The notes under the pieces: model-generated
Told to the model about the DNA's origin: nothing
Databases searched by the model: none
The model's input: only the letters and a program-made list of their open reading frames with translations
From: CAZMGV01 sp964565925
GTDB lineage: Bacteria; JAGRBM01; JAHCIT01
Length of the DNA stretch: 64,000 bases
NCBI GenBank assembly: GCA_964565925.1
Contig: CAZMGV010000021.1
Span: 1-64,000 of the forward strand
Reading direction: 5' to 3'
In this document: one piece after another, positions 41,323-50,177 of the stretch
How the letters are laid out: each line of letters opens with the position of its first letter
Position numbering within the stretch: position 1 is the stretch's first letter
Program-made: the position numbers and the translations under genes

Positions 41323-42351
41323 TCACGGCCGGATCACGACCTTCACCACTTCGCGACGGCGCATGCGCTCGAAGGCGACGGCCAGTTCCGACAGCGGGCG
41401 CTCCTCGGTCAGGATTTCCTTCACGGGGAATTTGCCGGACGAGAGCCGTTCCAGCGCCTTCCTGAACGTCTCCGGCGTGTTGTGAAAGACGCCTGCCAGC
41501 GCGATCTGGTCGTAGTGGATCCGCTCCGTATCGAACGTGACGGCGGTGCCCTTGGGACAGCCGCCGAACAGGTTCACGCGGCCCCCCTTGCGGACCAGTT
41601 CGACCGCCTCGGCCCAGCCTTCGGGCTTGCCGGTCGCCTCGACCACCAGGTCCGGCCCCCGGCCGCTGTAGCAGCGCGACTTCACGAGAGCGATCGTATC
41701 TGTCCGGTCGTGGTAGTTGAACGTCTCGGTGACGCCGATCCGCTTGGCGCTTGAGAGCCGCGAACCCGACCCGCCGATCATCCTTACATCGGCCCCTTCC
41801 AGCACCGCCTCGGCGGCGAACATGAGGCCGATGGGGCCGTCCCCCAGGATCACGACCTCGCTGCCCTTTTCGACGGGCGTGTTTTCGAGCCCCCAGAGCA
41901 CGCAGGCGAGCGGTTCCGAGAGCGACGCCGTCTCATACGGCACGCCGTCCGGTATCCTGCACGCGGTTTTCTCGACGTGCGCGACGGACAGCTTGAACAG
42001 CTCCGCGTAGGTCCCGTTGGCGAACACCAGGTTTTCGCAAAGGTTCGGCTGGTGCTTTTCGCAGAAGAAACATTCGCCGCACGGAGCGGAGTTGTTCGAC
42101 ACGATCCGGTCGCCGACCTGGAACTTCGTGACACCCTTGCCCAACTCGGCGACTTCGCCCGCGAACTCGTGGCCGAACGCCGCCGGCGGCACGAGCATCC
42201 GGGCATGACCGCCCCGGAGAAACACTTTGAGGTCCGTGCCGCAGGTGGTCGCCGCCTTCACCCGCACGACGACCTCGCCCGGCCCCGCCACGGGCGGCGC
42301 CACCTCTTCGAGGCGGAGGTCTTCTTTCCCGTGGAGGATGGCGGCGCGCAT
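41323..42351 (-). CDS. Zinc-binding medium-chain dehydrogenase 1
   Basis: A 342-aa NAD(P)-dependent alcohol/polyol dehydrogenase. Catalytic zinc: TTCGTDLK and GHEFAGEV; structural zinc lobe CGECFFCEKHQPNLC with four Cys; Rossmann VVILGDGPIGLMFAAEAV. Resembles sorbitol/threonine dehydrogenases. ATG 42351 chosen, as the longer frame has no similarity. Lies 14 bp downstream of the second dehydrogenase in the same direction, so they form an operon; the two are similar in fold but differ widely in sequence. Confidence 0.9.
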   Translation of the reverse strand: MRAAILHGKEDLRLEEVAPPVAGPGEVVVRVKAATTCGTDLKVFLRGGHARMLVPPAAFGHEFAGEVAELGKGVTKFQVGDRIVSNNSAPCGECFFCEKHQPNLCENLVFANGTYAELFKLSVAHVEKTACRIPDGVPYETASLSEPLACVLWGLENTPVEKGSEVVILGDGPIGLMFAAEAVLEGADVRMIGGSGSRLSSAKRIGVTETFNYHDRTDTIALVKSRCYSGRGPDLVVEATGKPEGWAEAVELVRKGGRVNLFGGCPKGTAVTFDTERIHYDQIALAGVFHNTPETFRKALERLSSGKFPVKEILTEERPLSELAVAFERMRRREVVKVVIRP

Positions 42352-42364
42352 GGTTATCTGCCTG

Positions 42365-43414
42365 TCACGCCCACGGATCGATGAGCAGCTTGCACGTGGT
42401 GGGTTTGGGGGCGACGGCCTCATTGATCGCGTCCATGAGACCCGAGAGCGGATAGACTTTCGAGACCAGTTCCTTCACCGGCACGCGTTTGGAAAACACC
42501 AGTTCGGCGGAGAGTTCCTGCACGGCGGCCGACGACGAGTAGCTGCCGATCAGGTCCACCTCGCGGGCGTAGAGCACGTTCGGGTCGACGGTGAGCTTCG
42601 CCTCGGAGGGGAACTCGCTGAAGACGCAGACGAGGCCGCCCTTCCTGACCAGTTGCACCGCCTGCTCGAGCGGCTTGAGCAGCGCCACCGCCAGGAACGC
42701 CTGATCGGGACCGTAGCCACCCGTCGCGTCGGCGAGCTTCTGCGGGAAGTCCGGGGCCGTCGGGTCCAGCGCCTCGCGCGCGCCAAGCCGCCTGGCCTTC
42801 TCGCGGCGTTCGGGAAGCGGATCCGACACAATCGGCACCGCGCCCAGCGCATTCAGCGCCATGACGAACAGCAGGCCCATGGGACCCGCGCCGATCACCC
42901 AGGCGCAGTCGCCCGGCTTCACACGCGCCTTGCGGATCGCCTTCAGCGTGCAGTTGAGCGGTTCGACAAACGTCGCCTCCTCGAAACTGACTCCGGCGGG
43001 AATCTCGATCACTGCGTTTTCAGCCAGATGCGCCGGCAGCTTTACGAACTCCGCGAACCCGCCGCCCGACGGCGCGAACCCGGCGGTCGAGACGATATCC
43101 TTGTACACTTTGCACATGGAGTAGTTCTCGGACCGGCAGTAGCGGCAGCTCATGCACGGATAGTGGTGGTGGAACACGACCCGCTGGCCCGCTTTCCATT
43201 TGGTCACGCCGGGGCCGGTTTTCTCGACCACGCCGGAGGTCTCGTGCCCGTAGATGCGCGGCCCTTCGTAGAGGCCGTAGTGGATCTTCTTGATGTCCGA
43301 CTGGCAGACGCCGCACGACTTCACCCGGACAAGAATCTCGCCGGGGCCGGTCTCCGGCACCGGGACGTCCTCGATCTTCACGACGTCCTTTGAGTGGTAA
43401 ACGGCGGCGCGCAT
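42365..43414 (-). CDS. Zinc-binding medium-chain dehydrogenase 2
   Basis: A 349-aa homologue. SCGVCQSDIKKIHYG (catalytic Cys), YGHETSGVV, HHHYPCMSCRYCRSENYSMC (structural zinc lobe), and CAWVIGAGPMGLLFVMALNALG (NAD fold). AGGAG lies upstream of the ATG 43414. First gene of the two-gene operon. Possibly two steps or two subunits of one polyol or alcohol pathway. No sugar kinase adjoins. Confidence 0.9.
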   Translation of the reverse strand: MRAAVYHSKDVVKIEDVPVPETGPGEILVRVKSCGVCQSDIKKIHYGLYEGPRIYGHETSGVVEKTGPGVTKWKAGQRVVFHHHYPCMSCRYCRSENYSMCKVYKDIVSTAGFAPSGGGFAEFVKLPAHLAENAVIEIPAGVSFEEATFVEPLNCTLKAIRKARVKPGDCAWVIGAGPMGLLFVMALNALGAVPIVSDPLPERREKARRLGAREALDPTAPDFPQKLADATGGYGPDQAFLAVALLKPLEQAVQLVRKGGLVCVFSEFPSEAKLTVDPNVLYAREVDLIGSYSSSAAVQELSAELVFSKRVPVKELVSKVYPLSGLMDAINEAVAPKPTTCKLLIDPWA

Positions 43415-43435
43415 CGGGTCTCCTTACAGTTTCAT

Positions 43436-43573
43436 CCCCGTTCGTCCTGAGCCTGTCGAAGGATGGACGGGGCGAACAAGGTCCCGCACGGTAGTAAGTT
43501 TGCCGAACCGAGAGCAATACCTGACAAACTATGCCCCGCCCGTTCATGGTTCGACAGGCTCACCACGAACGGG
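43436..43573. repeat. Pair of REP-like palindromic repeats, inverted
   Basis: Copy 1 (43436-43472) holds GTTCGTCCTGAGCCTGTCGA between CCCCGT and ACGGGG. Copy 2 (43539-43573, opposite strand) holds GTTCGTGGTGAGCCTGTCGA between CCCGTTC and GAACGGG. Such short palindromes, in inverted pairs about 70 bp apart, are dispersed repeats of the REP/BIME kind found in many proteobacteria. Confidence 0.8.
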
Positions 43574-43602
43574 TATGAGAGAACGCGAAGGGAGTTGACC
43601 AG

Positions 43603-44511
43603 ATGAACCTCAAGGGCAAGAAGATCGCCGTCACCGGCGCGACCGGATTCCTGGGCCGCTATATCGTGGATACGCTGCTCGCGCGCGGCACCCATGTGAT
43701 CGGCGTCGTCCGCAATCCCGACAAGGTGCCGGAACTGAAAGCCAAAGGGGTCGAACTCCGCAAGGCTGACCTCGCCCAGAAGGACAAGCTCACCGAGGCG
43801 TTCCGGGGCGCCGACGCCGTCGTCTCGAACGCGGCGCTTTTCCAGATCACCAACCAGAACTGGAAGGACCATCTGACGACCAACATCGAAGGCACGCAGA
43901 ACGTGTTCGACGCCATCAGGGCCTCCGGCGTGAAGCGGGTCGTCCATGTCTCCTCCGTGGCGGTCTACAAGGGCCACCAGAAACCGGCCGCCGAGGACCA
44001 CCGCCAGTACGACGAGGAGAGCAGCCGCAACCGCGCCACCGTCTATCCGATCTCCAAGGCGCTCTCCGAACAGCTCGCCTGGAAACTCGCGAAAGAGTAC
44101 GGCCTCGAACTGACCACCGTCCGGCCGTCGGCCATCTACGGCGCGTTCGACACCAACTTCACCCCGTGGATCCGCCGCCTGATGCGGCTCCCCGTGGCGC
44201 CCGCGCCGACCAGCCTTAACTTCCCGCTGGTCTACGGCGGCGACGTCGCCGAAGCGATCGCGCTCATCCTCGAGAAACCGGAAGTGTCGGCGGGCAAGGC
44301 CTACAACACCTCCGGCGACCGGCTGGCCGTCGCCGACTTCCTCAAGGCCTGGAAAGCCGCCGGCGGCAAGGCGTCGTGGGCGTTTATCCCGGTGCCCATC
44401 CCGATCGACCGCTACTTCGAGATCGACCGGGCTAAAAACGACCTCGGCTGGAAGAACCGCCCCTATATCGACTGCCTCAAGGAGACCTTCGAGCTGGAGA
44501 AAAGGGGCTAG
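43603..44511 (+). CDS. NAD-dependent epimerase/dehydratase (extended SDR)
   Basis: A 302-aa Rossmann-fold enzyme. N-terminal VTGATGFLGRYIVDTLL (NAD(P) loop), GADAVVSNAALFQ, VHVSSVAVYKG (Ser) and the catalytic YPISKALSE (Tyr-x-x-x-Lys near residue 148), then VRPSAIYGAFD. Modifies a sugar nucleotide or a small alcohol/ketone. Last 40 residues DRYFEIDRAKNDLGWKNR are typical. Divergent from the dehydrogenase pair across the repeat pair; a role with it is possible but unproven. Convergent, without gap, with the ankyrin gene (stop codons abut). Confidence 0.9.
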   Translation: MNLKGKKIAVTGATGFLGRYIVDTLLARGTHVIGVVRNPDKVPELKAKGVELRKADLAQKDKLTEAFRGADAVVSNAALFQITNQNWKDHLTTNIEGTQNVFDAIRASGVKRVVHVSSVAVYKGHQKPAAEDHRQYDEESSRNRATVYPISKALSEQLAWKLAKEYGLELTTVRPSAIYGAFDTNFTPWIRRLMRLPVAPAPTSLNFPLVYGGDVAEAIALILEKPEVSAGKAYNTSGDRLAVADFLKAWKAAGGKASWAFIPVPIPIDRYFEIDRAKNDLGWKNRPYIDCLKETFELEKRG

Positions 44512-46092
44512 CTACTCCTTCGCCCCGGCGGCCAGCAGCAAGGTTTCGATTTCGTCGTATTCCTCCTGCCGGGCGATCTGGAGCGGGGATTTCCCCCAGA
44601 GCCGCCACTCGCAGTCGGACTCTTCGACATCCCCTCCCTTAGCCTTCACTTCGGCACAGTCGATGGTCTTTTCCGATTTGCGGGATTCGAGCGGCACCGG
44701 AGCGTCGAGCCGCGAACCGGCGGCGATCAGGAGTTTCACCATCTCTTTATCGCCCCGCAGCACGGCCTCCATGAGCGGAGTCTCGTCACAGTCGTCACGG
44801 CCATTGACCTTGGCGCCGATGTCCAGAAGTACCTTCGCAATGGCCGGATTGTCGGAATAGGTGAGCGGATAATTGCAGCCCTTCCCCGCGTTCGGATCGG
44901 CACCTTTGGAGATCAGGAAGTTGAATATTTCAAGAGTGTCTTCACCAGACGCTTCGTACAATGCGGTTTCTCCATCGAGCCACTTCTCTTCATTTTTAGA
45001 CAGGCCATTGATATCCGCGCCATTCGCAAGGAGCGCTTTGACGGTTTCAAGATCACGGTTCGTAACTGCAAACTGCAGCGGCCTCCAACCGTGTTTATCC
45101 AATCGATTCGGATCGGCACCTGCGTTAACAAGAGGACCAATCACTTCGCTTTTCTTATACATAATCGCCCATTCCAATGGCGTTCTCCCGTATTCGTCGA
45201 CCGAGTTAGGGTCTTCGCCCTGTTCAATACGACGGGACACGCCTTCGGCATCGCCCATCCGGGCGAAGCATGCGAGATCTAATTCGGATTTATGGCTCGT
45301 GAAACCTTTTCCCGTGGCGATCCGGTTGAGCCACGAATTATCGGATGATCCCGTCAGCAGCACGACTCCGAGAGCCAGCGGTACAACCCGGTGAAACGGC
45401 ATCTGATGCTTGATCGTTCTCGCCAGACCCTTGTACCGGTAGTCGCAGAGGCAATAAGGGCAATAGGCAAAATGTTCCACGTAAAACCTGCCGGTGCAGG
45501 CTGGACAGGTCATTTTACGAGGTACCAGCGACCACAAGATCACCAGAAACACCGAGATCGAGGCGACAGTCCGGATCACCATTCCGGGAAACAACCCGCC
45601 CTTTGCGGCGGAGATCACCAGTAACGCTATGGCCGACCCCGCTACCGCCGACGACAGCAGGTTTATCCGCCGCGCGCGACTGTCCCGCTCTAAAACCGCG
45701 TCATCCCAGGCTCCATCGGTAATAACGCCGGATGGGAAAGCGTCTCCACGTATCTTTCTGTTCGCGGGATTCAGGGAAATCGTGCAACCGGGACAGTGGG
45801 CGAATCCAAACCACCCGCTTCCAAGCAGATTACGGCAACCCGGACATTTTGCAGTGTACGCAACAACGCCGTAAACGGCGACAATCGCCACGTACCATTC
45901 CCAGCTCCGGAAATAGATCAGCCCCAGCAGCACGGCCAACGAGAGGTAAGTGATGGACCGCGCGGGCTTCACACGCTTCGCGAACACCCGCTGAAACTCT
46001 GCGACCTGTTCCGGGGTATAGCGGCGGTCGGCGGGAGTCGGCTCGACGGGCGCGGCCGGCGAAACCGGCGGTTCTTTCGGGGTCTGTTCCAC
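44512..46092 (-). CDS. Ankyrin-repeat membrane protein with Cys4 zinc lobes
   Basis: A 526-aa protein. N-terminus: Pro-rich start, two hydrophobic helices (50-80), a zinc-ribbon-like CPGCRNLLGSGWFGFAHCPGC (about 83-105), two more helices (145-190), a second CPACTGRFYVEHFAYCPYC lobe (about 200-220), then a helix and about five ankyrin repeats (290-525; YGRTPLEWAIMYKK, HGWRPLQFAVTNRD, GETALYEASGEDT, CDETPLMEAVLRGD, GKSPLQIARQEE). The ankyrins presumably face the cytoplasm and bind a partner. Function unknown. One region (about 45000-45350) is AT-richer than its surroundings. Confidence 0.85.
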   Translation of the reverse strand: MEQTPKEPPVSPAAPVEPTPADRRYTPEQVAEFQRVFAKRVKPARSITYLSLAVLLGLIYFRSWEWYVAIVAVYGVVAYTAKCPGCRNLLGSGWFGFAHCPGCTISLNPANRKIRGDAFPSGVITDGAWDDAVLERDSRARRINLLSSAVAGSAIALLVISAAKGGLFPGMVIRTVASISVFLVILWSLVPRKMTCPACTGRFYVEHFAYCPYCLCDYRYKGLARTIKHQMPFHRVVPLALGVVLLTGSSDNSWLNRIATGKGFTSHKSELDLACFARMGDAEGVSRRIEQGEDPNSVDEYGRTPLEWAIMYKKSEVIGPLVNAGADPNRLDKHGWRPLQFAVTNRDLETVKALLANGADINGLSKNEEKWLDGETALYEASGEDTLEIFNFLISKGADPNAGKGCNYPLTYSDNPAIAKVLLDIGAKVNGRDDCDETPLMEAVLRGDKEMVKLLIAAGSRLDAPVPLESRKSEKTIDCAEVKAKGGDVEESDCEWRLWGKSPLQIARQEEYDEIETLLLAAGAKE

Positions 46093-46141
46093 TTGCCGAA
46101 GAGTCTACCGGATACGGGCGGCCGGGGGCCAGCGGGTTCCG

Positions 46142-46975
46142 TCAGGCCGCCCGCTTCTCGCCGCCCTCCTCGCGGCGGTACCGCTCGGCTTCGGCGAGCA
46201 GTGTGTCGAGTTTCCTCCTGAGATCGCCGTCCTGCGGCCGCGCACGCAGTTCGGAAACAATCCGCACGATCTGGCGGCGCAGGTGTCTGGGCACGCCCTC
46301 CCAGTCCATGGCGTTGTCAGGACCGGGAATCGTTCTGTGTTTTTCCGTGTTTTCCGGTGGAACAGCCAGCGGGGCCGGTGCCTCCTTGCCGGTCTCGCCT
46401 GTGTCACCCCGACCGGAGGGCGCAGCCCGAAGCGGAGGGGTCTCCCCTCCCGGTTGACAGGAGATTCCTCCACTCCGCCCTTCGGGCTCCGGTCGGAATG
46501 ACATATTTGCAGCTCGCGGGCCCGCCGCCGGCAACTCTTCCGGTTTCAGCGGCTGGACGCCCAGCATCTGTTCATAGTGGTGAGTCTGGATGAGCGACCG
46601 GACAAAAGCGGAGTGCTCCTTCACCGAGACTGTCTCCTGGCACTGCAGGTCGGTGAGCGTCCGGTAGTTGAAGAAACCGATCGCCGAGACGACCGCCCGG
46701 TTCCAGTCGGCGGGCGGAATGTTGCGGCCGGGGTCCAGTTCCTGCCGGATATGCTCGATCAGGTTGTCGCGCAGATCGATCTTGGCGGCGGCCTTCGCCC
46801 CGTGGCGGCGGACCGTTTCGGCGCTCAGGTTCCCGTCGAAACCGGCCTCCCTGAGCCGGCGGTTCAGCTCTTCGGTGATCTCGCGGTAGTAGTGAAAGCC
46901 GGACGCCTCGAGGGCGTATTCGAGCCACTGGCGGATGTCTTCGGGCAGCTGGCTGATTCTGGATGCAGGGGGCAT
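46142..46975 (-). CDS. Phage Mu Gp27-like (DUF3486) protein with repeat-encoded insertion
   Basis: A 277-aa protein. Residues 1-70 fit DUF3486: SQLPEDIRQWLEYALEASGFHYYREITEELNRR and LSAETVRRHGAKA, a helical segment with HTH-like character found in Mu-type phages. Residues 75-150 are helical (NLIEHIRQELDPGRNIPPADWNRAVV). Residues about 157-192 (SFRPEPEGRSGGIS...SGRGD) are encoded by a dispersed palindromic repeat. The tail is charged helix (RHLRRQIVRIVSELRARP). GGAGA precedes the ATG. No other Mu genes are nearby, so a phage relic or a recruited regulator. Confidence 0.7.
   Translation of the reverse strand: MPPASRISQLPEDIRQWLEYALEASGFHYYREITEELNRRLREAGFDGNLSAETVRRHGAKAAAKIDLRDNLIEHIRQELDPGRNIPPADWNRAVVSAIGFFNYRTLTDLQCQETVSVKEHSAFVRSLIQTHHYEQMLGVQPLKPEELPAAGPRAANMSFRPEPEGRSGGISCQPGGETPPLRAAPSGRGDTGETGKEAPAPLAVPPENTEKHRTIPGPDNAMDWEGVPRHLRRQIVRIVSELRARPQDGDLRRKLDTLLAEAERYRREEGGEKRAA
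46401..46504. repeat. Palindromic repeat inside the DUF3486 gene
   Basis: Two inverted arms, each beginning CCGACCGGAG followed by a CGAAG-type segment and GGAGG, face each other (46401-46450 and 46460-46504). This is a known style of dispersed genomic hairpin; here it falls inside coding sequence and the frame stays open through it (about 35 residues). Confidence 0.7.
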
Positions 46976-47301
46976 GACGTTCTCTCCATTTTTTCAAAGC
47001 TCGGGTGGACCCATTTCCACTGGAGACAAGCCTGTCACAGGTGTGTGTCATGGTATGTCACAGTTAAATTCGGGGCGGGAAACGGGGAAAGGGGCGGTTT
47101 TAAACAAGGATCTTAATGGAATTGTGAATGCCCTGCGCCCGTTCGACCCTTCGAGACGCGCTACGCGCTCCTCAGGGCGAACGGGTTGACCGTGTGGACC
47201 GGAACCGTTCGTCCTGAGGAGCTTTGCGCAGCAAAGCGTCTCGAAGGACCGGCAATCCCCCGCTCTGGAAATCCCTTTCATGCTCCGGCTACGGTGCGCC
47301 G
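46976..47301. other. Intergenic region with TGTCA repeats and REP-like pair
   Basis: No gene. Near the divergent promoter of the DUF3486 gene there are three same-strand TGTCA motifs (47033, 47046, 47056), the first inside the palindrome CCTGTCACAGG. The distal half holds the repeat pair listed separately. The in-frame extension of the next gene into this repeat (from 47224) is not considered coding. Confidence 0.5.
47138..47252. repeat. Second pair of REP-like palindromic repeats, inverted
   Basis: Copy A (47138-47185, minus sense) and copy B (47205-47252, plus sense) both read GTTCG(C/T)CCTGAGGAGC, a central Cys-rich palindrome, then CGTCTCGAAGG. Stem ends CCCGTTC/GAACGGG and CCG/CGG. Related in style (CCTGAG, TCGAAGG) to the pair at 43436-43573, with a different centre. 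Confidence 0.78.
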
Positions 47302-48942
47302 GTGACTTCCCGTCAAAAGATCGTTCTGGGGCTGGGGCTTCTCGCCGTCCCGCACCTTCTGTACGAGATCCGCGTGGGCCTGATTTCGGCCTCACAGGTC
47401 GTTCCGCCCGTTGAGGGCGGCGTGCTCCCGCTGGCGGCGCTGGCGGGCGAACCGGTCCTCAGTCTCTCGAAACAGCTGACCAACCTGCCGCTCGTGATGG
47501 CGCTGGTCGGCGTCTTTGCGGCGGCGGCCCTGATCGGCGCGCGTTACTTCACGTCCGCAATCCGCCCGGCCGGTTTTGAAACCAGACCCTGGACCGAGTC
47601 GACCTCCGACTTCTGTTTCGCCGTGGCCGTCGCGTTCCATGTGACGCTGCTTGGCTCCTTCGCGCCGTGGATGCGCACGGGCGGCAACCTCGCCTGGGCG
47701 CTGGTGCCCGGCTTCCTGACCGCCTTCGGCGTGTTTTTCGCGATCAAGGCCCCCAAGGACACCCCGCCCGAACTGGCGGCGCAGAAGCTGCTCCCCCTGC
47801 CCCTGCTGATGCTCGTGTGCGGCGCGGTGTCGCTGGGCGCGCTGAAGGTGACCGCCGACGGCCACGCGGCGTCGCACCTCGCCATGCGGGCGAGCTTCGT
47901 GGCTGCTCCGTCGCTCATGGGGTTCTGGGCCCGGGTGCTGATCCGTTCGGTTTTCCTGTCCCTGTGGACGTCCGGCCTGCTGCTGCTGGGCTGGGGGGCG
48001 GCGATCAAATGCGGGCGCCGGATCGCCGTCGCATCGGTACTGATCGCGCTCAGCGCCGGCGGCTGGCTGGCCGCCATCCGCGCCCATACCGAAGTCGTGC
48101 GCGACATTTCCGATGCACATATCGGGCCCGCCCTGCTTTCTCCAACCGGCAGCCCCACCATCCTGCTGCTCCACGACGAGGCGCAGGACCAGCGCCGGAT
48201 CACGCCCCGGATGCTGCCCGAGACGGTCTGGAGCCTGATCCTAACGCGGCCGCTCAAACCCATCGATTTTCTGCGCACCTTCGAGCTGCGGCCGAACGAT
48301 CCGGTGAAACCGGTCCTGGACGATCTCTATTCATCGAGCGGAATCGCGCGGATGCTCCCCGAACGGATCGACGAGGGCTTAAGGCTCAACTGCTTCGATC
48401 TGCACCGGGCGGCCGCCTGCGGGGCGCTGCTCGAACGGATCACCGGCAGCCGCAGACGGCCCGAGTACGACAGCTCGCTCTACGCCTTCCTCGACGAGAA
48501 GCGGTTCCGGCTGGACGACGCCTCCCGGAAGATGGTGGAAGCCGCCTTCAGCCGTCAGGGGGAGACCGAAAAGTCCCGGGTCGAGATCCGGCTGACTGCC
48601 GGCGGCGTACAGACCGACGGCGCCGTCCTGTTCTCGGTGCCCGACGATTCGGTCGTGCCCGGGGCCGATGCGCCCACGAGCCAGTGGATGGCGTTTATCG
48701 AGCGGCATCTGGTGGACCGGGTGTGGTTCAAGCCGGGGGAGCCGGCCGTATTCGAAAACCTGCCGCCCGGCCGCTACCTGCTGGGAGTGATTATCCGCGG
48801 CGCCAGACAACGCTACGTGGTGGAATCGGGCAACCCGATAGGCCCGTTCGAGGTGGGCCCGGGCTCCGTCCAGCTCCCGCCGGTCTCGATCAGCACCCGG
48901 GCGATCGGCATGAACATAGGGGTACCGGCCTTCGGGCCGTGA
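47302..48942 (+). CDS. Polytopic membrane protein with C-terminal soluble domain
   Basis: A 546-aa protein. GTG 47302 is chosen because it directly precedes the first hydrophobic helix (QKIVLGLGLLAVPHLLYEI); upstream frame lies in a repeat. Some seven membrane helices up to about residue 290, then a soluble domain (about 300-546) with an Asp/Arg-rich middle and a beta-rich end (ENLPPGRYLLGVIIRGARQRY, a carboxypeptidase-regulatory-like strand pattern). No family recognised. Followed 121 bp later by the aldolase gene. Confidence 0.68.
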   Translation: MTSRQKIVLGLGLLAVPHLLYEIRVGLISASQVVPPVEGGVLPLAALAGEPVLSLSKQLTNLPLVMALVGVFAAAALIGARYFTSAIRPAGFETRPWTESTSDFCFAVAVAFHVTLLGSFAPWMRTGGNLAWALVPGFLTAFGVFFAIKAPKDTPPELAAQKLLPLPLLMLVCGAVSLGALKVTADGHAASHLAMRASFVAAPSLMGFWARVLIRSVFLSLWTSGLLLLGWGAAIKCGRRIAVASVLIALSAGGWLAAIRAHTEVVRDISDAHIGPALLSPTGSPTILLLHDEAQDQRRITPRMLPETVWSLILTRPLKPIDFLRTFELRPNDPVKPVLDDLYSSSGIARMLPERIDEGLRLNCFDLHRAAACGALLERITGSRRRPEYDSSLYAFLDEKRFRLDDASRKMVEAAFSRQGETEKSRVEIRLTAGGVQTDGAVLFSVPDDSVVPGADAPTSQWMAFIERHLVDRVWFKPGEPAVFENLPPGRYLLGVIIRGARQRYVVESGNPIGPFEVGPGSVQLPPVSISTRAIGMNIGVPAFGP

Positions 48943-49021
48943 GCGTTCACCACCGCCCGGCCGCTCTGGCGATTGATCTTGGCGGCTGGTCCCGTTAGGA
49001 ACCGGGCGGACAGTTCGACGT

Positions 49022-49048
49022 GGGGGCGGCCACAGAGGCGCCGCCCCC
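49022..49048 (+). promoter_or_regulatory. Strong hairpin in the aldolase 5' leader
   Basis: GGGGGCGGC (49022-49030) pairs exactly with GCCGCCCCC (49040-49048), 9-nt loop, ending about 15 bp before the aldolase ATG and followed by AAGGAAGC rather than T. A stable stem next to the ribosome binding site would affect translation or mRNA stability. Confidence 0.45.
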
Positions 49049-49063
49049 AAGGAAGCAGGACAC

Positions 49064-49993
49064 ATGGCGCAGGACCGTTTACGCTTTTTCCGGCAGGCCC
49101 GTCTGGGGCCGGGCGAGATCGCCCGGGTCCGCCAGCTCACCCGCGAGAACGGGACCTCGATCATCCTCCCCTACGACCAGTTCATCGAGCACGACTGCCG
49201 CCACTTCGAGGCGGAGAGCGATGCCGGAAATCCCGACTACATCATGGAACTGGGCATGGACCTGGGGTTCAACGCCGTCGCCGTCCACTACGGTGTCGCA
49301 CGCCGCTATTGGACCAAGACCGAAGGCCGCATCCCGCTCATCGTGAAAGTGAACGGAAAGACCTCGATCCCCTCCGACGCGCACGCGCTTTCGACCGCGA
49401 CCTCCTTCGTGGAAGACGCCGTCCGGATCGGCGCGACGGGAATCGGTTACACCCTCTACTACGGTTCGTCCCGCCAGGACGAGGACCTTCCGCAGCTCGC
49501 CAACGTCCGCCGCCAGTGCGAACAGTACGGCCTGCCGCTCATCGTATGGGCCTACCCGCGCGGCGAGGCGATCGACGCCAAGGGCGGCAAGGAAACCTCC
49601 TACGCGCTCGAATCGGCCGCGCGGCTCGCCATGGAGATGGGCGCGACGATCGTGAAGAGCAACCTGCCCAAGGCGGTGAAGGACAAGGACAAGTTCCTCG
49701 CCAACGAGAAGGTGCCCAAATACTACCGCGACCTCGAGGAACAGCTCCAGAAGATGGACCCGGCCGCGCAGGCGACCGAACGCGCCCGCCGCGTCGTGAA
49801 GGCGTCCACCGGGATCCCGGTGCTGTTCTCGGGCGGCGAGGGCACGTCGTCGGAGACCGTCGTCATGAACGCGAAGGCGTGCGTGAACGGCGGCTGCTTC
49901 GGCTTCATCATCGGCCGCAACATGTGGAAGCGGACCAAGCCCCACGCCAGAGAGATCGTGGAACAGCTGACCCCGCTGCTCGACAAGGCATAA
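49064..49993 (+). CDS. Class I fructose-bisphosphate aldolase (archaeal/DhnA type)
   Basis: A Schiff-base TIM-barrel aldolase of 309 aa. Visible: IILPYDQFIEHDCRHF, a Gly/Ala-rich AVAVHYGVARRYW, VEDAVRIGATGIGYTLYYGS (strand 4), EMGATIVKSNLPKAV with the likely catalytic Lys, IPVLFSGGEGTSSETVV (phosphate loop) and GCFGFIIGRNMWKR. Catalyses reversible cleavage of fructose 1,6-bisphosphate in glycolysis/gluconeogenesis. The 5' leader holds a strong hairpin. Monocistronic with a possible terminator at 50039. Confidence 0.92.
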   Translation: MAQDRLRFFRQARLGPGEIARVRQLTRENGTSIILPYDQFIEHDCRHFEAESDAGNPDYIMELGMDLGFNAVAVHYGVARRYWTKTEGRIPLIVKVNGKTSIPSDAHALSTATSFVEDAVRIGATGIGYTLYYGSSRQDEDLPQLANVRRQCEQYGLPLIVWAYPRGEAIDAKGGKETSYALESAARLAMEMGATIVKSNLPKAVKDKDKFLANEKVPKYYRDLEEQLQKMDPAAQATERARRVVKASTGIPVLFSGGEGTSSETVVMNAKACVNGGCFGFIIGRNMWKRTKPHAREIVEQLTPLLDKA

Positions 49994-50038
49994 GCGGCGA
50001 CCGGCACCGGCGATCCGGCCTTTCCATCAATCCTGATT

Positions 50039-50067
50039 AACAGGCCTGTGATCTAAACCGGCCTGTT
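50039..50067 (+). terminator. Probable terminator after aldolase
   Basis: AACAGGCC (50039-50046) pairs with GGCCTGTT (50060-50067), extended by CTGATT/AATCAG at the outside. The T-tract after it is short (TTTAC), so termination may be partial. Confidence 0.55.
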
Positions 50068-50177
50068 TACAATCAGTTATCGCCAAAGGGGCGAACATCG
50101 CCTATACTGGTAAACGTAAAGGGTAGGAGAGGAACGTTCCGGCGGCTGAACATCTGCACAGAGGAGATTCTCTGACG

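Noticed and set aside
47224..47301. Longer N-terminus for the membrane protein at 47302
   Set aside because: The extension is translated from a REP-like repeat and precedes the first membrane helix without signal character.
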